From positions 21,640-63,786 of the forward strand of contig VAWP01000054.1 of assembly GCA_005888295.1 (NCBI GenBank): DNA of 42,147 nt. The letters run 5' to 3'. Made by a program: the position numbers and the translations under genes. Source of the stretch: Actinomycetota bacterium (GTDB taxonomy: Bacteria; Actinomycetota; Acidimicrobiia; Acidimicrobiales; AC-9). A model generated the notes under the pieces. The model made no database searches, was not told the origin of the DNA, and saw only the letters and a program-made list of their open reading frames with translations. Below, one piece after another: positions 7,331-15,365 of the stretch. Position 1 is the first letter of the stretch. Each line of letters opens with the position of its first letter.

Positions 7331-7868
7331 ATGAGTGCGATCGATTGGACAGACGACCTCCAAGCGGCCTGTGGCCGGGCAGGCGAGTCGGGCAAACTGG
7401 TCTTGCTCGACTTCTTCTCACCCACCTGAGGCGGTTGCAAGCGAATGGGTGCCGTGACGTACCCGGACGAGATGGTGGCTTCGGTGGTGACCGAGCGCTT
7501 CGTTGCATGCCAGGTGAACACCCAGGACGAGAGCTCCAAGGAGGTGGTGGCCCGCTACCGGCAGGCTTGGACTCCGGACCTGCGCGTGCTCGACAGCGAA
7601 GGTTTCGACCTCTACCACTGGAACGGCTACCTGCCACCGGCAGAATTCGTGGCCCAGCTGGGGGTCGCTCAGGGTCACGCCTACCTCCGCCTGCACCAGG
7701 AGGAGCAAGCCACAACAGCCTTCGAGGAGGTACTGCGCCGCTTCCCGACGGCCAAACTACAAGCGTTCTCACGAGGGACGGGATCTGTTGGGCGGCTGGC
7801 ACCGGCTGCAGGTCCGCTACCCGGACAGCACCTGGCGAGTTCGCCAGAGCTTCTCCGAGGAGAAGTGA
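7331..7868 (+). pseudogene. Thioredoxin-like gene with in-frame TGA at the CxxC first cysteine (selenocysteine candidate) and a later frame break
   Basis: From ATG 7331 (GGAG site upstream) the frame reads a thioredoxin-fold protein: GKLVLLDFFSPT, then TGA (7427-7429, codon 33), then GGCKRM, AVTYPDEMV, and a TPDLRVLDSEG / GYLPPAEF segment. The TGA sits exactly where the first cysteine of CxxC belongs, giving a would-be UGGC. The body is well conserved on both sides. Near 7755 similarity leaves this frame: the expected C-terminus (YKRSHEGRDLLGGWHRL and on, to the stop at 7866-7868) continues in the +1 frame, with roughly 15-18 family residues missing. In the first frame the stop is at 7903. 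So either a selenoprotein gene that later decayed, or a pseudogene with two lesions. Confidence 0.6.
7447..7464 (+). promoter_or_regulatory. Stem-loop fitting a bacterial SECIS element
   Basis: GGGUGC (7447-7452) can pair with GUACCC (7459-7464), six pairs including one G-U, extendable by a U-G pair, with a six-base loop CGUGAC. The loop begins 23 nt after the TGA at 7427-7429 and has G as its second base. Both points fit the published loose consensus for bacterial SECIS elements (apical loop about 16-37 nt after UGA, a G among the first two loop bases). The same bases encode conserved protein sequence, so the fit could be chance. Confidence 0.4.
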
Positions 7869-8142
7869 CTGTTCGACTGAGTCGCCCGCCTCTTTCGCGC
7901 TGAGGGCTCACCAGCCGCGCTCGACAACCAGTTGACGAGTGTGTGCACCGGCGGACGGATGCTGTCGCCCCGACCGCGGGACCGTGCCGCAGCTGCCCGG
8001 TGCGGTTCAGAGTCATTGCCGCAACACACCCGGGCTGCACGGCTGAATGGATCTGGCGTCTGGTGAAGGCGCCGGAACGCTGCCGCGGTCGCTCTCGCCA
8101 CCGCACCTGGAGGGCGCGGCTTCAGTTGGGTTCGCCCAAGAT

Positions 8143-9315
8143 TCAGCTCGCGTTCACGAGCCGTTGGACGGTTTGTCCCTTTTGTTCCATAGGTTCTCCC
8201 CCGCCCCTTCGACAGGAGGTGGCGCAGGTCGAGAACAGGAGGAGCAAGTGGCCCCCAAGAAGCGACGGCACAAGCTGGTCGGAGTGAGGGTCGGCGTAGC
8301 GGCGATGAGCCTGCTCGGCGCCGGCATCGGCGCGGCGGCGACGGGCGCCCTCCACCACCGTGACATCCTCGTCGCCCAATCCGCTGTCGACAAGGGCGCC
8401 CCACTCCTCGGCGAGCGAGGCCAGGACCCTGAATCGGTCTGGGTCTCCTTCGGTGAGAGCGAGGCGGACGTCCTTCAGGGCGAGGCCCAAGGCGAACTCG
8501 GCGGAGTACTCGCCCTTGGCGATGCGGCGAAACTTCCCTGATTCCCAGGCTGAGACCAACGCGCTCCCATCGAACGCCTCGACGACCGAGTCAGTATCGA
8601 GCCCCAGTCGACGGGCCAGGCCAAAGGAGTTGGCGACCCCCTCAGCGGTGAAGGCCAGCAACACGTTGTTCACCAGCTTCATACGGGACCCAGATCCGGG
8701 AGCTGGCCCGAGCCACAGCGTGCGCTGACCGATAGCGTCGAACACAGGTGCCACACGCGATCGCGCCTCCTCGGGACCAGAGGCGAAGATCATCAGGGTG
8801 CCCTGTTCAGCAGGCACCTTGCTACCCGACACAGGAGCGTCCACGAAATAGGTATCCGGGCGCTGGTCGCTCGCCATGGCACCGAGCCGCTCCGTCCCTG
8901 CCACACCTATTGTGCTCATCTGTGCCCATACGGCACCGGCGGGAAGCGCCGCCAGCATGCCGTGTTCGGTAGCGAGCGACATCACGGCGTCGGCATTGCT
9001 GACCATCGTGATGACAACATCGGCTTGTCCGACCGCCTCAGCCACCGATGTGGCGACATCAGCGCCCTGCTCGGCAAACCTGTCTGCCGCCTCGGGCCTG
9101 CGGTTCCACACCACGGTCGGTAGGCCGGCCCTGAGGGCGGTAGCCGCCATCGGTGCGCTCGCGGTCTGCAGGGTGTTGCCGGCATCGGGCGGCGTGACCG
9201 CGCTATAGGGGGTGTCATCGGGCTTGTCGGTGAACGACGCCGACATCGGGGTCGCGTAGGTGTCGAACTGCGTGAGCGGCTTGATCCCCACGATGTCCTC
9301 GATGGTTCGCAGCAT
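8143..9315 (-). pseudogene. Chimera: phosphoesterase C-terminus joined to a 3-hydroxyisobutyrate-dehydrogenase-like protein lacking its nucleotide loop
   Basis: A continuous 390-codon frame made of unrelated parts. Residues 1-58 (LRTIEDIVGIKPLTQFD, ATPMSASFTDKPDDTPYSAV) match the end of secreted alkaline-phosphatase/phospholipase-C-type phosphoesterases. From about residue 54 it becomes a beta-hydroxyacid dehydrogenase (WNRRPEAADRFAEQGADVA, VDAPVSGS near 185, SRMKLVNNVLLAF with the catalytic Lys, ALKDVRLAL). The usual N-terminal strand and GxGxxG loop that bind NAD(P) are absent, so oxidoreductase activity is unlikely. The fusion falls at APMAA (9142-9156), a phrase common to both families. 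Beyond VDSGLGDEDVTVV the C-terminus is also abnormal and reads about 65 codons of foreign sequence. Confidence 0.75.
8248..8352 (+). pseudogene. N-terminal fragment of a small basic, membrane-anchored protein
   Basis: GTG 8248 has an excellent GGAGGAG ribosome site and opens with a basic stretch (APKKRRHKLVG) followed by a Gly/Ala-rich hydrophobic segment (VAAMSLLGAGIGAAATGAL), as in a signal anchor. After about 35 codons the frame runs into DNA that is the antisense of the dehydrogenase-like gene on the other strand, whose C-terminus also ends here. The simplest reading is that a rearrangement near 8350 cut off the rest of this gene. The frame stays open to 8541, but that part is shadow sequence. 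Confidence 0.45.
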
Positions 9316-9375
9316 GGAGACGGTGGAATAGAAAGGTAGGGGTCAGCAACCCGTTGCCGGCGCAGGGATCGGGGC

Positions 9376-10098
9376 TCACCGCCGATGCACGGTGGCAGCG
9401 CCGGCCTGATCGCGCGCGAGCACCACCATCGTGTCCACGTTGACATGGGAGGGCCGGCTGACGATGAAGCCGATGCACTCGGCAATGTCGTCGGCGCTGA
9501 GCGGCGTCACGCCTTCATAGACGGCCGCGGCACGGGCACGGTCGCCGTGAAAGCGCACCACGCTGAACTCCGTCTCGACCAATCCCGGGTCCATCTCGGA
9601 GACCCGGACAGGACGACCCAGTAGCTCGAGCCTGAGCACCCTCGTAACTGACCGAATGGCGAACTTGGCGGCGTTGTAGCCAGCACCACCAACGTAGGGC
9701 TCGTACCCCGCGATCGAGCCCATCATGACCACGTGCCCGTCCCCGCTGCTCTCGAGCAGAGGAAGAAGTCGTTTCGTCATCCGAAGCGTGCCGAGGACGT
9801 TCGTCTCGTACATCGTCAACCACTCACCGGGGTCGGCGTTCTCGATCCGATCAAGGCCCAAGGCCCCACCGGCGTTGTTGACGAGCACCCGACAGGTCTC
9901 GAGCTCCGCGCAGAAATGTTCGACCGAATCCTCGTCGGTGACGTCAAGGGGCATCCACCGGGCACTTATCTCTTCTGCGATCTCCCGAAGCTGGTCATGT
10001 CGCCGTGCACCGAGAACAAGCTCGAAGTCGTCGCGCTTCAGCTGTCTGGCGATTGCAGCTCCGATACCACTGCTGGCGCCCGTCACACCCTTCGACAC
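9376..10098 (-). CDS. Short-chain dehydrogenase/reductase (YdfG-like)
   Basis: A 240-residue classical SDR: TGASSGIGAAIA cofactor loop, GARRHDQL after strand 2 (NADP-type basic residue), the DV of MPLDVTDED, LVNNAGGALG, VMMGSIAG with the catalytic serine, YNAAK, and MDPGLVETEF. It most resembles the YdfG/serine-3-dehydrogenase-like group, which reduces 3-hydroxy acids or malonic semialdehyde; this is a family-level guess. The first strand is unusually short: from GTG 10098 only five residues precede TGASSGIG, where eight to ten are normal. Either the start is misread or a few codons were lost. The preceding region on this strand contains the inverted-repeat cluster. Confidence 0.8.
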   Translation of the reverse strand: MSKGVTGASSGIGAAIARQLKRDDFELVLGARRHDQLREIAEEISARWMPLDVTDEDSVEHFCAELETCRVLVNNAGGALGLDRIENADPGEWLTMYETNVLGTLRMTKRLLPLLESSGDGHVVMMGSIAGYEPYVGGAGYNAAKFAIRSVTRVLRLELLGRPVRVSEMDPGLVETEFSVVRFHGDRARAAAVYEGVTPLSADDIAECIGFIVSRPSHVNVDTMVVLARDQAGAATVHRR

Positions 10099-10245
10099 GC
10101 TCAGCGCTAAGGCCCGCCGCGGCCGGAAGCGGAGTGGCCCACCGCTTGGCGAGGAACCTCACCAGGAGAGACGGATGCAGGGTGTCGCCGGGCGGACGTA
10201 GCTACGTCGTGACGTCCGGCGACCTCTAGGCGCGTAGCGCTGCCG

Positions 10246-10438
10246 TTCCACATCTGGTCGAAAGGGGGCGAGAGGCGCCGGCGGGCGAGGCCCATTTCGA
10301 TCAGATGTGGAACAGGACCTCGGCCGACCGGCACCGCACTCGACGCAGAGGACATCCTGCCCGGCCGGCGAGCCGCCCGTGTTCCACATGCGGTCGACAC
10401 CGGGGCGCATCTCCGTACGTTATCGACCAAATGCGGAA
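10246..10438. repeat. Four copies of a 16-18 bp motif in alternating orientation
   Basis: The motif TTCCACATCTGGTCGA occurs four times: 10246-10263 (plus), 10295-10312 (minus, one difference over 18 bp), 10382-10397 (plus), 10423-10438 (minus, TTCCGCATTTGGTCGA in its own orientation). They form two inverted pairs with 31- and 25-nt spacers, so each pair can fold as a hairpin or bind a symmetric protein. The 430-bp interval between the SDR start (10098) and the VOC gene stop (10531) has no other recognisable content. Candidates are operator sites or a small non-autonomous palindromic element. Confidence 0.8.
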
Positions 10439-10530
10439 CGCGACCAACGCACGCGCCCGGCTGAAACCGAGGGTGCCCGACGGCGGTGATCAGACCTCGA
10501 TCACCGCCGGAGCCCGATGCCAGACGGCAC

Positions 10531-10974
10531 TTACGGTCGGGTCCCGCTACCCGGTCTCCCGCCGTCACGGACCGGCTGGGCGATCCCGATGAGGTTGCCC
10601 TCGGTGTCGTAGAAGAACGTACCGAGCTCGCCGGTGCCCTTGCTCGGATAGTTGTCGGGGGCGGCGATCGTCTCGCCGCGGACATCGAAGCCAGACATCT
10701 CGAAGCGCTCGAAGGTCACACCCCGGGCTCGTAGTTCAGTGAGGGTCGCGTCGAGGTTCTCGACCTCGAATGCCATCTGGGTCGACTCCCCTGAGGGCGC
10801 CCCCGCGGAGCTGAAGATATGGAACTCGGTCGGGCCGCAGATGTAACGAAGTCCGCCGGTACGCTCCTCGACCGCCTCGAGCCCGAGCTTGTCCCGGTAG
10901 AAGGCGCGCGCCCGCTCGAGATCCTGAGCGGGCAGCTTGGTGACGGCGTGCGCGTTGCTGAGCGGTCCGGTCAT
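10531..10974 (-). CDS. VOC (glyoxalase-fold) family protein
   Basis: A 147-residue single-domain VOC protein. Motifs are KLPAQDLERARAFYRDKLG at the first module, FHIFSSAGAPSGESTQMAFEV in the middle, and LGTFFYDTEGNLIGIAQP at the end with the typical D-x-x-GN. Start ATG 10974 has a GGGAG ribosome site and places the family motif at residue 12. Substrate unknown; related proteins are often annotated as glyoxalase or bleomycin-resistance proteins. Different in sequence from the VOC protein at 111-497. Confidence 0.88.
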   Translation of the reverse strand: MTGPLSNAHAVTKLPAQDLERARAFYRDKLGLEAVEERTGGLRYICGPTEFHIFSSAGAPSGESTQMAFEVENLDATLTELRARGVTFERFEMSGFDVRGETIAAPDNYPSKGTGELGTFFYDTEGNLIGIAQPVRDGGRPGSGTRP

Positions 10975-11264
10975 GGTTGTCTCCCGGGGAGGATCGCAGG
11001 CGTTGAAGACGATAGCGGCGGACGGCGGCGAGCTCATCGCTCTCTGCCGAGCCTTTGGCAATTTGGGCCGTCCTTCCAGCACGTTGGGTGTACCGTCGCG
11101 CACGGGCTCCGGCGGAAGGAGGCCCAGGATTCCTAAGGACCGTTCGTTGGGGCGACTGGCTGCACTCCTAGTCGACCGGAGCGGAGGATCATCACTGGTG
11201 CGGCGAGGGGTCCCGCTCCGACCAATCCTCGCCGATCGAGCCCCACTAGAAAGGAGCCAAGGCC

Positions 11265-12098
11265 ATGCCCTTCGTCACAGTAGGCGAGGAGAACTCCAAC
11301 CCGATCGAGCTGTACTACGAGGACCACGGCTCCGGTCAGCCCGTGGTGCTGATCCACGGCTATCCACTTGATGGGCATTCCTGGGAGAAGCAGCTGCCGC
11401 TGCTCCTGGAGCGAGGTCACCGGGTGATCACCTACGACCGGCGCGGATTCGGGCATTCCAGTCAGCCGACGACCGGGTACGACTACGACACCTTCGCCGC
11501 CGACTTGAAGAGCCTGGTCGACACACTCGATCTGAGCGACATGGTCCTGGCCGGATTCTCGATGGGATCCGGCGAGGTCGCCCGCTACCTAGGCAACTAC
11601 GGCTCGCGACGGGTGACCAAGGCTGCGTTGTTCGGCGCCATCCCGCCCTACCTGTTGCAAACCGCCGACAATCCGGACGGGCTGCCTCAGAGTCTGTTCG
11701 ACGGATTCATGGAGAGCGTGAAGAAGGACCGCTATGCGTGGTTCAAGTTTTTCTTCGACAACTTCTACAACGTCGACAAGCTCGGCGGTACCCGCATCAG
11801 CGACGAGGCCTGGAACGCCAGCTACCAGGTGGCCTGTGGTTGCTCCCCGTACGCCACGCTGGCCTGCGTGCCAACCTGGCTGACCGACTTCCGCGCCGAC
11901 CTTCCCAAGATCGACGTGCCACTGCTGGTCGTCCACGGCACCGAGGACCGAATCCTGCCGATTGACAACACGAGCAGGCGTCTGCCTGATCTCGTCAATG
12001 ACATCCGGCTGGTCGAGGTCGAGGGGGGGCCACACAACATCGGCTGGACACACCCGGAGGAACTCAACAAAGCTTTCCTCGACTTCATCGCCGAGTAA
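11265..12098 (+). CDS. Alpha/beta hydrolase (chloroperoxidase/arylesterase type)
   Basis: A 277-residue alpha/beta hydrolase of the cofactor-free haloperoxidase/esterase group. The oxyanion-hole motif HGYPLDGHSW is near residue 35, the nucleophile Ser lies in GFSMGSGE near residue 98, the acid in VHGTEDRILP near 228 and the catalytic His in GGPHNIGW near 257. Members hydrolyse esters and lactones and can show perhydrolase activity. An AAAGGAG ribosome site precedes ATG 11265. It is convergent with the TetR gene, with only 19 bp between them. Confidence 0.92.
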   Translation: MPFVTVGEENSNPIELYYEDHGSGQPVVLIHGYPLDGHSWEKQLPLLLERGHRVITYDRRGFGHSSQPTTGYDYDTFAADLKSLVDTLDLSDMVLAGFSMGSGEVARYLGNYGSRRVTKAALFGAIPPYLLQTADNPDGLPQSLFDGFMESVKKDRYAWFKFFFDNFYNVDKLGGTRISDEAWNASYQVACGCSPYATLACVPTWLTDFRADLPKIDVPLLVVHGTEDRILPIDNTSRRLPDLVNDIRLVEVEGGPHNIGWTHPEELNKAFLDFIAE

Positions 12099-12117
12099 GG
12101 CAGGAGGGTCAGCTCGT

Positions 12118-12771
12118 TCAGCCCGTGACGCGGCGATGGGGCTGGGCGCTTCGCGTATTGGACGACAGCCACTCATCCAGGCTGTCGATGATCCGTTCGA
12201 TGACCGGGCGGAGCTCACGTGCGATCCGGATGGAGCGTCGGCCGGCAACCCTGCGTCGTCCGCTCTCATCAGTAATCGTCTGGATAACCCATGCCAGGGC
12301 GATGCCCTGCACCTTGCCGACCTCGGGATCAACACCCTCCGTCGTTTCGGTGATCGCAGCCGCGATGGCGTCCGCCAGTCGGTCGGTGAGCTCTAGGGAC
12401 AGGCGTCGGACCGTGGGGCTGATCGCCGACAGGTAGTCGAGGCCCCCTCGCGCCTGGTCGTCAGGCACCGCCTTGATCCCATCCACAAAAGCGAGAGCTG
12501 CGTCGCGGATAGCGGCGGCGGGGCTGACACCGGGTTGCCTCGTTCTGATCAACTCGGTCAGGCGCTGAGTGAGGTCCTCCTCGAGGTCGAACACCAGGTC
12601 CTGCTTGGTAGGGAAGTAGTTGTACACGGTCTGCTCGGAGACGTCGGCGGCCTCGGCAACGTCGACGACGGCGACTTGCTCGTAGCCCCGCTCGCCGAAC
12701 AGCCGCGCCGCGGTGTCGGCGATGTGCTGGCGGGTCCGGCGCTTCTTTCGCTCACGCAGGCCCTCGGCCAC
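12118..12771 (-). CDS. TetR-family transcriptional regulator
   Basis: A 217-residue regulator with an N-terminal TetR HTH (KRRTRQHIADTAARLFGERG, then ADVSEQTVYNYFPTKQDLVFD) and a helical ligand-binding C-terminal domain. GTG 12771 follows a GAGGAGGAAA ribosome site; the longer open frame to 12927 has no family similarity. It is divergent from the MFS efflux gene at 13015, so it probably represses that gene and itself in the absence of the transported compound, the standard arrangement for drug-efflux TetR pairs. A palindrome in the intergenic region is a candidate operator. Confidence 0.92.
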   Translation of the reverse strand: MAEGLRERKKRRTRQHIADTAARLFGERGYEQVAVVDVAEAADVSEQTVYNYFPTKQDLVFDLEEDLTQRLTELIRTRQPGVSPAAAIRDAALAFVDGIKAVPDDQARGGLDYLSAISPTVRRLSLELTDRLADAIAAAITETTEGVDPEVGKVQGIALAWVIQTITDESGRRRVAGRRSIRIARELRPVIERIIDSLDEWLSSNTRSAQPHRRVTG

Positions 12772-12830
12772 GGAATTTCCTCCTCGACCACGGCTGGCAG
12801 GAATTTTAGAGTTTACCCTATCGTTAGTGT

Positions 12831-12843
12831 GTACTGAGAGTAC
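12831..12843. promoter_or_regulatory. Candidate TetR operator palindrome
   Basis: GTACT-gag-AGTAC is a perfect 5-bp inverted repeat within the divergent promoter region of the TetR and MFS genes. Next to it, on the TetR strand, is a TAGGGT -10-like box (antisense of accctatc at 12816-12823). Short, but position and symmetry fit an autoregulatory operator. Confidence 0.4.
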
Positions 12844-13014
12844 CACCCGGTGAGCCAGGGCAGGCGCCTCCGGCGTCAGTAGGCCAGAAGCCCTGGCCGG
12901 CGGGGCCAACACAAGCGTCGTCGTCAACTCGGAACCGAGCAGGTCGACGTGGCGCGTCCATCGGGCGGCCCCGAAGGGGGTCCCCCGCCAACCAGCTCAC
13001 GAAGGAGAAGCGCC

Positions 13015-14508
13015 ATGGCAGTCACGTTCCTGACTCCGGTTGCGAACCTGCGGGATGCCGACCCCCGCCGCTGGTTGGCATTGGCCGTCCTGGCCTGTCT
13101 GCAGTTCATGCTCATCCTCGACGCCACGGTGGTGAACGTGGCCCTCCCTTCCATCAAGGCCGACCTCGGCTTCTCCCAGTCCAACCTGGCCTGGGTGGTC
13201 GACGCCTACGTACTCGTGGCCGGGGGCTTTCTGCTCCTCGGCGGGCGCGTGGCCGACCTGTTCGGTCGTCGACGGGTCTTCATGGCCGGTGCGGTGGCCT
13301 TCGCGGTTGGCTCACTGGCCAGCGGATTGGCCCAGGACCAGGTCATGCTCATCGGCTCCCGGGCCCTGCAGGGATTGGGTGAGGCGCTGGCTGGACCGGC
13401 GGCTCTGTCGATCATCGCCGTCCTGTTCGTCGATCCCAAGGAGAAGGCCAAGGCCCTCTCCATCTGGGGTGGCCTGGCCGGCCTGGGCGGCACCGTCGGG
13501 GTGCTGCTCTCGGGGGTGATCATCGATGTGGCCGACTGGCGCTGGATCTTCTGGATCAACCTTCCCGTGGCGGCCGCTGTCATCTTCGCCGCACTGCGAC
13601 TGGTTCGCGACGACCGGCATCGAGCACGCAGCAGCTTCGACTTCGCCGGGGCGGCGACCGCCACCGGCGGCATCACCGCCATCGTCTATGCCCTGCTCGA
13701 GGCCAACCGCAATGGCTGGACCTCGCTTACCACCCTCGGCTTCTTCGCCGCCGGGGTGGCGCTACTGGCCGCCTTCCTGGCCATCGAGGGCCGTCTGCGC
13801 GCTCCCTTGGTCCCACTACGGTTCTTCCGGGCCCGTGTGCCTCGCACCGCCAGCGGCCTGATGGTGCTCGTCGCTTCGGCGTTGTACGGCATGTTCTTTC
13901 TGCTCACCCTCTACATGCAGCTCGGCCTGGGCTGGTCGCCCCTGCACACCGGGGTGGCCTACGTGGTCTTCGGCCTCGGTGTGGTGGTGGCCTCCGGCGC
14001 GGCGTCGCAGCTGCTGCCCAAGATCGGGGCCCGCCCGATCGTGGCCGGAGGGATGAGCCTGGCCGCAGGTGGGTTCGCCCTCCTCACCCAATTGCCCCTT
14101 CACGCCCAGTACTGGAGCGACATCGTGCCGGCCATGGTCCTCATGTCGGTCGGTCTGGGGCTGAGTTTCGTGTCCTTGACGATCTCGGCTGTCTCCGAAG
14201 CTGGGGAGGCCGACGCCGGTCTGGCATCGGGCATGGTCACCACCGCCCAACAGGTCGGTGGTGCTCTGGGGTTGGCCGTACTCGTGTCGGTGGCCACGAA
14301 TCGGACCACGAGCCTGCTCGGCAGCGGTCACTCGTCCGCCGTGGCCCAGCTGGCGGGCAGTCATCTGGCTTTCGGTCTCGGCGCAGGGCTGCTGGCCGTC
14401 GGCGCCGTGCTGGCCGCCCTCCTGCTCGGTCGGGCCAAGCCTGCGGCGGTGCCAGAGCCCACAGTGGTGAGCCAAGCCACCTACGAGCCCGAGCCGCTCG
14501 CCTCGTGA
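13015..14508 (+). CDS. MFS multidrug efflux transporter, DHA2 (EmrB/QacA) type
   Basis: A 497-residue inner-membrane proton antiporter with about 14 hydrophobic segments. Marker motifs are LDATVVNVALPSI in helix 1 (motif D1), GGRVADLFGRRRVF in loop 2-3 (motif A), and the motif-C-like GLGGTVGVLLSGVI in helix 5. These place it in the DHA2/EmrB-QacA family that exports lipophilic drugs and dyes. ATG 13015 follows GAAGGAGAAG. Divergent from its probable TetR repressor; the NmrA-like reductase gene begins 23 bp downstream and is likely co-transcribed. Confidence 0.93.
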   Translation: MAVTFLTPVANLRDADPRRWLALAVLACLQFMLILDATVVNVALPSIKADLGFSQSNLAWVVDAYVLVAGGFLLLGGRVADLFGRRRVFMAGAVAFAVGSLASGLAQDQVMLIGSRALQGLGEALAGPAALSIIAVLFVDPKEKAKALSIWGGLAGLGGTVGVLLSGVIIDVADWRWIFWINLPVAAAVIFAALRLVRDDRHRARSSFDFAGAATATGGITAIVYALLEANRNGWTSLTTLGFFAAGVALLAAFLAIEGRLRAPLVPLRFFRARVPRTASGLMVLVASALYGMFFLLTLYMQLGLGWSPLHTGVAYVVFGLGVVVASGAASQLLPKIGARPIVAGGMSLAAGGFALLTQLPLHAQYWSDIVPAMVLMSVGLGLSFVSLTISAVSEAGEADAGLASGMVTTAQQVGGALGLAVLVSVATNRTTSLLGSGHSSAVAQLAGSHLAFGLGAGLLAVGAVLAALLLGRAKPAAVPEPTVVSQATYEPEPLAS

Positions 14509-14531
14509 GAGACAACAGAGAGGAGTCACAG

Positions 14532-15215
14532 ATGAAGCTCACAATCGTCGCCGCCACCGGAGGCATCGGTCGACAGGTCCTCGAGCAGGCCGTGGCCGCA
14601 GGCCACGACGTCACGGCAGTCGTCCGCAACCAAGCCAAGCTGTCCCCGGTACTGCCCGGTGCCGGGGAGGTTCGGGTCGTCACGGTTGACCTCGCGGCCC
14701 CCGACCCGGGGGCGCTCGAGTCCGCCGTCCAAGGCGCCGATGCGGTGCTGTCGGGCCTCGGCCCCCGGTCGAACTCCGACGCTGGCGTCGCGTGGCGTGG
14801 CACGCGGGCAGTCGTCCAGGCGATGCAGGCAACGCAGGTAGGACGCATCGTCGTTGTCAGCGCCGCCCCGGTCGGCACGGTGGCAACCCCGGGCCGCCCC
14901 AAGCCACCGAAGTTTGACCCAGGTGACGGATTCTTCATGCGCCATCTGTTCAGTCATGTGGCGGGGGCCGCGTTCGGGAAGGTGTATGCGGATCTGGCGC
15001 GCATGGAGGACGTCCTCGCCGACAGCGGCCTGGACTGGACCGCCGTGCGGCCGCCGCGGCTGACCGACAAGCCGCTCACCGGCAGCTACCGAACGGCGCT
15101 CGGGCAGAACCTGCGAGGCGGCTGGTCAGTTTCCCGCCCCGACGTCGCTAATCTGATGCTCCGGGTGCTCGATCAACCCGAGACCTTCAAGCAGACCATC
15201 GGCATCGCAAACTAG
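14532..15215 (+). CDS. NAD(P)H-binding atypical SDR (NmrA/flavin-reductase-like)
   Basis: A 227-residue atypical SDR: strand 1 and loop LTIVAATGGIGRQVLEQA (the first glycine of GxTGxxG is Ala), VTAVVRNQAKL after strand 2, GADAVLSGLGPRS, VVVSAAPVGT, and a substrate-side segment LDWTAVRPPRLTDKP typical of BVR-B/NmrA-type proteins. It lacks the YxxxK catalytic pair of classical SDRs, so it may be a quinone or flavin reductase or a redox sensor. ATG 14532 with AGGAG upstream. It follows the MFS gene at 23 bp, which suggests co-regulation by the TetR protein. Confidence 0.88.
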   Translation: MKLTIVAATGGIGRQVLEQAVAAGHDVTAVVRNQAKLSPVLPGAGEVRVVTVDLAAPDPGALESAVQGADAVLSGLGPRSNSDAGVAWRGTRAVVQAMQATQVGRIVVVSAAPVGTVATPGRPKPPKFDPGDGFFMRHLFSHVAGAAFGKVYADLARMEDVLADSGLDWTAVRPPRLTDKPLTGSYRTALGQNLRGGWSVSRPDVANLMLRVLDQPETFKQTIGIAN

Positions 15216-15365
15216 GTAGGAGTTGCTGCAGCTGTGGCGGGGTCTCGGCGTCGCTGCGCCACTTGGGGCGAACCACGCCGTTGCGCATGACGAGGTTGCG
15301 GCGACCCGAGCCGTCCCGGGCATGAACCTTCGAGACGGCTACGCCGGCACCGCGCATAATGATGC

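Noticed and set aside
15216..15360. Minus-strand stretch reading RRNLVMRNGVVRPKWRSD and QLQQLLPS
   Set aside because: It may be the C-terminal scrap of an enzyme, but I cannot name the family and there is no start, so it is not called.
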